NCBI GenBank assembly: GCA_963702555.1
Contig: CAVPCW010000006.1
Span: 248,001 to 312,000, forward strand
DNA: 64,000 bases
Direction of reading: 5' to 3'
From: CAMFLJ01 sp963702555
Lineage (GTDB): Bacteria > Actinomycetota > Acidimicrobiia > Acidimicrobiales > Acidimicrobilacustridaceae
This document shows, piece after piece, positions 54,952 through 64,000 of the stretch. The first letter of the stretch is position 1. The number at the start of each line of letters is the position of its first letter. A program made the translations under genes and the position numbers. The notes beneath the pieces are model-generated. The model was not told where the DNA came from, searched no databases, and saw only the letters and a list, made by a program, of their open reading frames with translations.

Positions 54952-55659
54952 CTACAGGTCGGTGAGCGCCTTGAACGCCTCGCCGGCCGGCACGCCGGTG
55001 CGGGCGCCGACCTGCGCGGCGTGGGCGAACACCCGCTGGCGGAAGGTCTCGGCGGCGGTGCCGTCGTCGTCGTCGGGGATGCCGTGGGTCGTGACGAACT
55101 GGCTGCGGTGGGCCATGAGGGCGTCGACCTTGGTGTCGACGAAGCCGCTCACGTCCTCGACGTGGTCCGGCTCGTCGGCCTCGAACAGCAGCACCGCGTC
55201 GGGGCGGTGGAACTCGACGTCGTGGTGAGGGAAGAAGTGAGGGTCTCGGGCGGCGACGAGGCCGTCGAGGGCCAGCCAGCCGGCGTTGCGGTGGTCGGGG
55301 TGGAGCCGGTACCGCTTCCACGGGTCGTGGGCGAGGATCACCTCGGGCCTGATCGCCCGGATCCAGTAGGCGACCTGGTCCCGCACGTGCAGGGTGGGCT
55401 GCAGCTCGCCGTCGACGTGGTCGAGCATGACGACCTTCCCCTGCGAGCCGAGGCGCGTCGCGGCGTCCATCTGCTCCTGGCGGCGGCGCTCGACCAGCTC
55501 GTCGGTGTCGGCGTCCGGGTCCCACGTGCCCTTCGAGCCGTCGGTGAGCACCAGGTGGTTGATGCGGCAGCCCTTGGCGGCCCACTTGGCCAGTGTGGCT
55601 CCGCAGTGGAACTCGGCGTCGTCGGGGTGGGCCACGATGGCCAGCGCCACGGCCGGCAC
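54952..55659 (-). CDS. PIG-L/LmbE-type deacetylase
   Basis: A 235-residue zinc-dependent N-deacetylase. The metal motif is IVAHPDDAEFHCG at the start (AHPDD) with the third ligand in YRLHPDHRNAGW near residue 120. The family includes MshB and Mca of mycothiol metabolism. The true start may be further upstream: ATG 55762 begins MTAPTPLPDAAGP in another frame, and RDLPVPAVALAIV reads naturally across a single frame break near 55690. I list the continuous part only. Confidence 0.87.
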   Translation of the reverse strand: MPAVALAIVAHPDDAEFHCGATLAKWAAKGCRINHLVLTDGSKGTWDPDADTDELVERRRQEQMDAATRLGSQGKVVMLDHVDGELQPTLHVRDQVAYWIRAIRPEVILAHDPWKRYRLHPDHRNAGWLALDGLVAARDPHFFPHHDVEFHRPDAVLLFEADEPDHVEDVSGFVDTKVDALMAHRSQFVTTHGIPDDDDGTAAETFRQRVFAHAAQVGARTGVPAGEAFKALTDL

Positions 55660-55875
55660 GGGCAGGTCGCGGCGAGGTCGCCGGACCGGTCGGGATGTCG
55701 CCGACCGGCAACGGTGACGGCGTCGGGCCGGCCGCGTCGGGCAGGGGGGTGGGGGCGGTCATCGCCTCGAAGCATCGCGCGCCGGACGTCGGCGGCCCCA
55801 CGTCGGGACCCCTGGCCCTTCGCCGTTCGTGCCTCCGGCGCGACGCTCAGGGCACGGAGCGATCCGGGAGACGCC

Positions 55876-57096
55876 ATGGTCCGCGACGCGACGAGGCCGG
55901 TTGCCTGGGGGCATCGAACCGCGGCCGCCGTCGCCTTGATCGCGCTCCTCGGCCTGATCGGTGCCTGCGCCGGGACCGAGCCGAGCGGTGGGGGCTCGCC
56001 CTCGACGGTCGCCACGGTGCCCACCCCGCTGGATCAGCCGCTCACCAGCACGGGCGACCCGGCCCTCGACTCCCAGCTGACCGACATCGCCCGCTTCGTC
56101 GAGGGGCAGCGGGGCCACCCCTTCCGCGAGGCGGTCACGGTCGAGCTGCTCGACGACGCCGCGTTCCGCGCCCGGTTGGCCGACTCCGAGGCGCTCACCG
56201 ATCCGGTCGTCGAGCGTCAGGCCGCCCTCCTCGAGGCCGTCGGCGCCGTGCCCGCGGGCTACGACCTCGTCACCCTCTCCCACCAGATGAGTGCGGAGGG
56301 GGTGCTCGGCTTCTACGACCCGGAGACGGGCGAGCTCGTGGTTCGCGGCTCGTTGACGCCGTTCACCCGCGTCACCCTGGCCCACGAGCTGACCCACGCC
56401 CTCGACGACCAGTGGTTCCCGGAGGCGTTGGCGTCCACCGCGGACCTCGACGGCGACACCGCCTGGGCTCGAGCGGCACTCGCCGAGGGCAGCGCTCAAC
56501 TCGTGGACGAGGCGTACCGGGACGCGATGTCGACCGGCGACCGGGCCCGGGCGGCCGTCGACGAGGCCACCTACGGCTGGGCGATGACGGCTCCCGTGGG
56601 CGTGCCACCCGATCTCTACGAGGGGCTGACCGACATCTACGCCGACGGCCTCGCCTTCGTCCGCGAGGTCCTGACGACGGGGGGCCCCGACGCTCTCGAC
56701 GCGGTCTTCTCGTTGCCGCCGACGACCAGCGAGCAGGTCCTGCACCCCGCCCGGGCGGTCCCGGCCGCGGAGCCCGCGATGGTCGCTCCGCCCGTCGCCG
56801 AGGGGGTCGTGATCGACAGTGGGCGTCTGGGGGAGGCCGGTCTCCTCGAGGTGCTCGATCTGGGGGCTCCCCCTGCCATGGCCCGGCGAGCCGCGGACGG
56901 CTGGGGTGGTGACGCCTACGTGGTCTTCGCCACCGCGACGGGCACCTGCCTCTGGATCGACGTCGTGGCGGACTCGGCATCGGATCGCGAGGAGCTGGAG
57001 AGCACCGCGGCCACGTGGGTGAACGGGGCGGCACGGGTCACCGTCGGTGAGGTTCCCGGCGCGCCCGGTGCGGTCCGGCTCGCGTTCTGCACGTGA
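55876..57096 (+). CDS. Lipoprotein metalloprotease-like protein (HExxH)
   Basis: A 406-residue secreted lipoprotein. The signal AAVALIALLGLIGAC gives a lipidated cysteine. A zinc-protease motif LAHELTHALDDQW has His170, Glu171 and His174, and ALAEGSAQLVDEAY places a glutamate (about 204) as third ligand, as in gluzincins. GGGAG precedes the ATG. The protein is mostly acidic and is not assigned to a named peptidase family by me. It may process cell-envelope proteins. Confidence 0.8.
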   Translation: MVRDATRPVAWGHRTAAAVALIALLGLIGACAGTEPSGGGSPSTVATVPTPLDQPLTSTGDPALDSQLTDIARFVEGQRGHPFREAVTVELLDDAAFRARLADSEALTDPVVERQAALLEAVGAVPAGYDLVTLSHQMSAEGVLGFYDPETGELVVRGSLTPFTRVTLAHELTHALDDQWFPEALASTADLDGDTAWARAALAEGSAQLVDEAYRDAMSTGDRARAAVDEATYGWAMTAPVGVPPDLYEGLTDIYADGLAFVREVLTTGGPDALDAVFSLPPTTSEQVLHPARAVPAAEPAMVAPPVAEGVVIDSGRLGEAGLLEVLDLGAPPAMARRAADGWGGDAYVVFATATGTCLWIDVVADSASDREELESTAATWVNGAARVTVGEVPGAPGAVRLAFCT

Positions 57097-57212
57097 GCCC
57101 CGACCCGTCCACGACCGGTGCGGACATCGGTGACGTTGTGCCCTTTCCCTCCGATGCCGCTGGCGGACCATGGGGTTGTAGGCAGGTTCCCTCAGGAAGA
57201 AGGAGGTCCGTC

Positions 57213-57740
57213 ATGACCGATCTCCAGCACCCGACTCCCGCCCCAGGGGTGGACACCACCTCGAACTGGGCTCCGCCGGCGATGACACCGCCGACGTACC
57301 CGGTCGAGCCCGCCGCCCCCGAGCCCCGGAAGGGCCGTCGCTGGTTGATGCCCGTCCTCGTCGGGTTCGGCGCCCTCGTGGTCGGCGCCGGCATCGGCGT
57401 GGCCGCCAGCCAGCCCTCGATCAACAACGTGAAGGACGAGAAGGCCGTCCTCGTCGTGGAGAGGGACGAGGCGGCGGCGCAGGCCGATCAGCTCCAGGCG
57501 ACGCTCGACTCCAGCCAGGAGGCGCGTGACACCTGCCGGCAGGCCACCGCCGACGCGAAGGACCTCCTCGACCAGCAGTCCAACTTCGCCGACGACTACG
57601 CGGCCTACTGGGCGACCGAGGTCGGCTCTGCGGCGGAGGCGACCTGGATGGAGCACATGAACGAGCAGCAGGCCCAGATGGAGCGGCAGCTCGTCCTCGT
57701 CCAGAGCGAGATCGCCGACTGCCAGTCCGCGATCGGCTGA
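57213..57740 (+). CDS. Membrane-anchored coiled-coil protein, uncharacterised
   Basis: A 175-residue protein: a proline-rich cytosolic N-terminus (residues 1-43), one membrane helix (LMPVLVGFGALVVGAGIGVA), and an external part rich in Glu, Gln and Ala with heptad-like spacing (AVLVVERDEAAAQADQLQAT) suggesting a coiled coil. Two cysteines (DTCRQA and IADCQS) may pair. AGGAGG lies six bases before ATG 57213, which decides the start. Confidence 0.8.
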   Translation: MTDLQHPTPAPGVDTTSNWAPPAMTPPTYPVEPAAPEPRKGRRWLMPVLVGFGALVVGAGIGVAASQPSINNVKDEKAVLVVERDEAAAQADQLQATLDSSQEARDTCRQATADAKDLLDQQSNFADDYAAYWATEVGSAAEATWMEHMNEQQAQMERQLVLVQSEIADCQSAIG

Positions 57741-57748
57741 CCCATCCG

Positions 57749-57775
57749 CCCGGGGGGCGCCTGTCGCTCCCCGGG
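57749..57775. terminator. Hairpin between convergent genes
   Basis: Seven-base arms CCCGGGG and CCCCGGG with a 13-base loop lie between the coiled-coil gene and cofC, nine bases from each stop. It can end transcription from both sides. Confidence 0.6.
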
Positions 57776-57783
57776 ACGCCGGC

Positions 57784-58371
57784 TCAGGACGGGCAGGCGT
57801 CCCAGTCGGGGGCCACGAGGTCGTCGGGGCGGTCGACGTCCCACGCCAGTCGTGGCTCACGCACCACCCGCACCGGTAGCCCGAGCCGGGTCGCCTCCGC
57901 CCGATGGCGCTCGAACGATCCCGGCCCGTAGGCGAACACGAAGCCGCTGCGGGCGGGCACGGCCGCCACGTTGGTGCCGTCGTCGTACCGGTCGGGCACG
58001 AGGGTGACGCCGGTGGCCTCGCCGACGTGGGCGAGGGCCTGGGCGTGGGGGAGGTCGGCATGGGCGACGATCACCGTGGCGACGCCGAGCGCGGCCAGGT
58101 CGGCGACGCCCTCGTTGACCGCGCCGTTGAGGCCCCGGCCCGGCTTCCAGAGAACCGACGCCCCGACCTCCACGGCCCACGCGGCCACGGCGTCGTCGTC
58201 GCACACGATCCAGACCGGCAGCGGCGCGGCGGCGCGGACGACGGCGGCGGCCATGGTGCGGGACAGCTCGGCCCGCTCGGGTGGCGTCAACGCCTCGGCC
58301 AGCCGGCCCTTGGCGTCGCGGAACGCCTTCACGGGGACCAGGACGGCGACGATCCCCTCCGGCTCGGACAC
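57784..58371 (-). CDS. cofC: 2-phospho-L-lactate guanylyltransferase (CofC/FbiD)
   Basis: A 195-residue nucleotidyltransferase-fold enzyme. VPVKAFRDAKGRLAEALTP at the start carries the nucleotide-binding lysine and arginine; GRGLNGAVNEGV and VIVAHADLPHA are further family stretches, the second holding the metal aspartate. The enzyme couples GTP with a three-carbon phospho acid (2-phospholactate or phosphoenolpyruvate) in coenzyme F420 synthesis. It supports local F420 production for the luciferase-like enzymes. It diverges from gpsA across 70 bases. Confidence 0.92.
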   Translation of the reverse strand: MSEPEGIVAVLVPVKAFRDAKGRLAEALTPPERAELSRTMAAAVVRAAAPLPVWIVCDDDAVAAWAVEVGASVLWKPGRGLNGAVNEGVADLAALGVATVIVAHADLPHAQALAHVGEATGVTLVPDRYDDGTNVAAVPARSGFVFAYGPGSFERHRAEATRLGLPVRVVREPRLAWDVDRPDDLVAPDWDACPS

Positions 58372-58441
58372 GTCTGGAGTGTAGGGGCCGACGTCGACGC
58401 CGCCCTCCGGCCGCCGGCCCGACCGGTCCTAGGGTGCAGGG

Positions 58442-59452
58442 ATGACCGGGGAGCGCCGCACGATCGCCGTCGTCGGCGCCGGCAGCTGGGGCACGACGAT
58501 CGCCCACACGTTGGCGGACCGGGCCGACGTCTCCCTGTGGGCCCGCGACCCCGCCGTCGCGGCCCAGCTGGCCTCGGCCCGCACCAACCGCCGCCTCCCC
58601 GGTGCGACCCTCGACCCCCGCGTCACGGTGTCCGCCGACCTCGCCTCGGTGGTCGCCACCGCCGAGGTCGTGCTCGTGGCCGTCCCGACCGTCGTCATGC
58701 GCTCGGTGGGCCAGGCCGTCGCGACCGATCTCGCCGCCGGCGTGCCGCTCGTGAGCCTGGCCAAGGGGTTCGAGCCGGGCACCGGCCTGCGGATGACCCA
58801 GGTCCTCGCCGAGGTCGCCCCGGGGCACCCGCTGGCCGCCCTCACCGGGCCGAACCTCGCCCGCGAGATCCTCGAGGGCCACGCCGCCGCCTCGGTGCTG
58901 GCCACCGCCGACGACGCCGTCGGCGCCGAGCTGCAGGAGTGGCTCTCCACCGACTGGTTCCGGGTGTACCGCAACACCGACGTCGTCGGGTGCGAGCTCG
59001 CCGGGGCCCTCAAGAACGTCGTCGCCATCGCCGCCGGCATGGCCGAGGGGCTGGGCACGGGCGACAACACCAAGGCGGCGGTCATCACCCGGGGGCTGGC
59101 CGAGCTGGCCCGCCTCGGGTCGGTGATGGGCGGGAACCCGCTCACGTTCTCCGGCCTCGCCGGGCTCGGCGACCTCGTCGCCACCTGCGCCAGCCCGCTC
59201 AGCCGCAACCGCTCGGTGGGCGAGCAGCTGGGCCGGGGCCGGCCCGCGGCCGACGTGTTGGCGGGGTTGACCAGCGTCGCCGAGGGGGTCACCGCGGCGC
59301 CGATCGCGGTGGCCCTGGCGGCCGAGCACGGGGTCGAGGTCCCCATCGCCACCCAGGTCGCAGAAGTCCTCGCCGGGCGGGTGACCGCGGCGGAGGCCTA
59401 CCGGGGGCTGCTCGGCCGACGACGTCGGGACGAGCTGTACGGATTGGGCTGA
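58442..59452 (+). CDS. gpsA: NAD(P)-dependent glycerol-3-phosphate dehydrogenase
   Basis: A 336-residue GpsA. VVGAGSWGTTIA at residues 10-21 is the dinucleotide loop, LTGPNLAREI and ELAGALKNVVAIAAG follow, with the catalytic lysine in the latter, and FSGLAGLGDLVATC near residue 240 completes the signature. It makes sn-glycerol 3-phosphate from dihydroxyacetone phosphate for phospholipids. It is followed by an unrelated-looking large gene 26 bases later. Confidence 0.96.
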   Translation: MTGERRTIAVVGAGSWGTTIAHTLADRADVSLWARDPAVAAQLASARTNRRLPGATLDPRVTVSADLASVVATAEVVLVAVPTVVMRSVGQAVATDLAAGVPLVSLAKGFEPGTGLRMTQVLAEVAPGHPLAALTGPNLAREILEGHAAASVLATADDAVGAELQEWLSTDWFRVYRNTDVVGCELAGALKNVVAIAAGMAEGLGTGDNTKAAVITRGLAELARLGSVMGGNPLTFSGLAGLGDLVATCASPLSRNRSVGEQLGRGRPAADVLAGLTSVAEGVTAAPIAVALAAEHGVEVPIATQVAEVLAGRVTAAEAYRGLLGRRRRDELYGLG

Positions 59453-59478
59453 CCGGCGAGGCCACTAGCGTCGGACCG

Positions 59479-61826
<2,348 letters not shown>

Positions 61827-61830
<4 letters not shown>

Positions 61831-63446
61831 GCGACACGGGCGGGGGCACCGGGGCGGGCGGCGGTCCGGTCGATCCCATCGCGCGCGCCCTCGAGCCGTA
61901 CCTGGACTTCGAGGACAACCGCTATGACCTCGCCGAGGTCGCCCGCCTGTCGGGGATCGACGCCGATCGGCTGCGCGACTTCTGGCGGGCGCTCGGCTTC
62001 CCCGATCCGCGTCCCGGCGAGCAGGTGTTCGGCGACGCCGACGTGCGCATGCTCTCCCAGGTCGTCGAGATGATGGCCGACGGCCTCGTCGAGCCCGAGG
62101 TCGCCCGGCAGATGACCCGCGTGATCGGGGCTTCCCTCGACCGCATCGCCGCCGCCCAGATCGACGCCGCCGTCCGCCGGGCCGACGAGATCAGCGCCGA
62201 GCCGGCCGCCGCCGAGCTCGTCCGTGAGGGCGCCAGGCTCGTGCCCGGTGTCCTCGAGCTGGTGTGGCGCCGGCGCCTCGCCGCCGAGGCCCGTCGGCGC
62301 ATGGTGCGCTCCGGCACCGAGGGCGGCGCCCCCGTGTGCGTGGGCTTCGCCGACCTCGTCGGGTTCACGGCGCAGACCCAGCAGCTCGACACCACCGCCC
62401 TGGCCGAGGTCGTCGGCCGGTTCGAGACCATCGCCTATGACGTGGTGGGGGAGGAGAGCGGCCGGGTCGTGAAGACCATCGGCGACGAGGTCCTCTTCGT
62501 CCACGACGACATCGTCGCCGGCTGCCGCATCGCGCTCGAGCTGGCCCGCCGCTACCGCGAGGACGAAGCCCTCTCCGACGTGCGCGTCGGGCTGGCCTTC
62601 GGGCCCGTGCTCGAGCGCGACGGCGACGTCTACGGCCACACGGTCAACGTCGCCAGCCGCATCGTGAGCGTCGCCTATCCCGGCTCGGTCATCGTCTCGG
62701 CCGAGGTCCACGACGCCGTGCGCGACCACGACGAGTTCGGCTTCAACTCACTCCGCAGCCACTACCTGAAGGACATCGGCCGCGTCCCCCTGTGGCGCAT
62801 GCGGTCGGCCACCGACCCGTTGGAGGGCTCGTTCCGGTCGGCTCGCCGCGACTACGCGGTGCGCCAGCGGGTGCTCGAGGACCGCTGGGACGCGCACCGC
62901 GACGCCGCCCGGCAGCGGGCCGAGGGCGTTGTCGAGCAGCTCGACCTCGACGTCGACGAGCTGCCCGGGCGTCTGCCCGACGCCTTCCGCGGCACGGCCA
63001 CCCCCGAGGAGCTCCAGGGCCTGATCGACTCGCCCACCGACGGCGAGATCGACGCGCTGGCCGACGCGGTGCTGGCGGCCGACATCGATCCCGAGGTGCA
63101 GGTCGACATGCTCACCGACCTCGGCCTGGCCAAGGCGATGGCCGAGCTGCGCCTCGACGCCGAACGCAAGGCGAGCGAGGCCGACCGGGAGGCCGAGGAG
63201 GAGCTGCGGCGGATCGAGGAGGAGACCGCGTTCACGGTCAGGGCGATCGAGGACGAGTACCGCGCCCGCATCGCCGAGGTCATCGCCCAGGCGACCGAGG
63301 CATCGCGCAAGGTCGACCAGGACGTGGTCGAGCGCCTGCGCCGCGTGGCCGAGGAGACCGAGAGCAAGGCGGCCCAGGCCGGTCGTGACGCCCGGGCCAA
63401 GGCCCGCCGGGCCGCCCGCAAACGGGCCCGCCGCCGCAACCGCTGA
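61827..63446 (+). CDS. Class III adenylate cyclase with coiled-coil tail
   Basis: A 539-residue cyclase. Residues 20-160 form a helical N-terminal regulatory segment (YDLAEVARLSGIDADRLRDF resembles a MerR-like helix-turn-helix). The catalytic domain spans about 165-340: CVGFADLVGFTAQTQQLD, VVKTIGDEVLFVHD, and HTVNVASRIVSVAYPGS provide both metal aspartates and the Asn/Arg pair. From 360 the protein is highly charged, predicted coiled coil, and ends in a basic cluster (RRAARKRARRRNR). It starts with GTG overlapping the previous stop. Confidence 0.9.
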
Positions 63447-63459
63447 GGCGCTCGGAGGG

Positions 63460-64000
63460 TCAGCCGGCGTCGTCGAGGCGGATGGTCGCGATCTCCCACG
63501 GGCCGAGCGGCATCTCGCCGGAGAAGGGCCCGAGCTCCGCTCCCCGCAGGTCGACCACGGTGCCGGTGCGGCCTTCGATGCGGACCGTCGTCGCCGATCC
63601 GGTCGGCTCGAAGACCCGCACCACGACGTGGCCGCCCTCGCGGAGCACCGCGGAGACCTCGGCGCCCCCGACGCGGAGGGCCGACCCTTCGGTGGGGAGG
63701 TGTCCGCCGCCGGGGGCCCAGGCGGGGAGCAGGGGAAGCGACAACTCGTCGACGAGGGGCAGGGCGACCGACGCCAGTGCCGCCGGCTCCGGCGGCCGGA
63801 GGGCCACGCCGTAGCGCAGGACGTGGCGGCCCTCGAGCTGGGCGCCAGGGGTGGCGACCTCGGGCCCGGCCGGCAGCGGCCGCATCGTCATCGGGCCGTT
63901 CGACAGCATCCCCGTGCAGCGCAGGAGGGTGAGGGCGAGGGCCCCGGCCGACGGCTCGGGGGTCGTGCCGTCGAGGTCGACGAGCTCGTACTCGAGCAGC
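63460..64000 (-). CDS. GH38 alpha-mannosidase-like protein, 3' end only
   Basis: The C-terminal part of a larger gene that enters from beyond the window. The visible 179 residues include LLEYELVDLDGTTPEPSAGA, LLRCTGMLSNGPMTMRP, TPGAQLEGRHVLRYGVALRP and WEIATIRLD, the beta-sandwich region of GH38 alpha-mannosidases. The catalytic domain is outside, so activity cannot be judged. It converges on the cyclase with 13 bases between stops. Confidence 0.75.
   Translation of the reverse strand, partial: LLEYELVDLDGTTPEPSAGALALTLLRCTGMLSNGPMTMRPLPAGPEVATPGAQLEGRHVLRYGVALRPPEPAALASVALPLVDELSLPLLPAWAPGGGHLPTEGSALRVGGAEVSAVLREGGHVVVRVFEPTGSATTVRIEGRTGTVVDLRGAELGPFSGEMPLGPWEIATIRLDDAG

Overview
The window is very GC-rich, uses GTG starts freely (and two TTG starts), and packs genes with 1-4 base start/stop overlaps. 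Its content (F420-linked luciferase-like oxidoreductases together with a CofC-type F420 gene, mycobacteria-like class III cyclases, PIN-PhoH2, cholesterol-type P450, many acyl-CoA and SDR genes) points to a high-GC actinobacterium, most likely of the Acidimicrobiia. That placement is an inference from gene content, not from a marker gene.

Layout. (1) 1-7012: a plus-strand catabolic operon of eight translationally coupled genes: acyl-CoA ligase, glyoxalase-fold protein, cyclase-family hydrolase, two luciferase-like oxidoreductases, SDR, NTF2-like protein and a class C beta-lactamase/esterase homologue. (2) 7117-9016: thioesterase, a small Rho_N-type protein on the minus strand and a hemerythrin, all with reading-frame breaks. 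(3) 9036-18572: a D-aminoacylase-like amidohydrolase, MarR regulator, two convergent amidohydrolase-2 enzymes, a membrane protein, a luciferase-like oxidoreductase, an SDR and a second D-aminoacylase-like enzyme. (4) 18678-25407: IclR regulator, cupin lipoprotein coupled to an MFS transporter, P450, TetR regulator, HtrA-type protease. (5) 25605-33288: quinone oxidoreductase, small proteins, SDRs, a two-subunit CoA-transferase, and a GntR-led SnoaL/NIPSNAP-like block. (6) 33609-38656: tRNA-Glu with terminator, adenylate cyclase, TetR, aquaporin Z, an acetyl-CoA hydrolase/transferase and a threonine-aldolase-like enzyme. (7) 38790-41859: amidase and a Tat-exported, metal-site-degenerate D-aminoacylase homologue. 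(8) 41993-49815: a complete sugar-type ABC importer, a half-length FGGY kinase-like protein, and a complete polar amino acid ABC importer. (9) 49947-64000: exonuclease, IclR, PhoH2, DUF429, PIG-L deacetylase, lipoprotein metalloprotease, CofC, GpsA, a large glycosidase-like protein coupled to a class III cyclase, and the 3' end of a GH38 alpha-mannosidase-like gene.

Working together: much of the window supports uptake and CoA-linked breakdown of organic acids, amides and N-acyl compounds, with F420 supplying reducing power for several luciferase-like enzymes. CofC indicates that F420 is made locally.

Two features cut across the annotation. First, single-base frame breaks, mostly at C or G runs, disrupt about ten genes whose conserved motifs are otherwise intact. 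They cluster at 0-16.2 kb and near 43-46 kb and look like sequence errors. The affected genes are annotated across their full span. Second, a family of long palindromes sharing GGTGGCTCA arms lies at three junctions between convergent genes (12.7, 38.7 and 52.5 kb).
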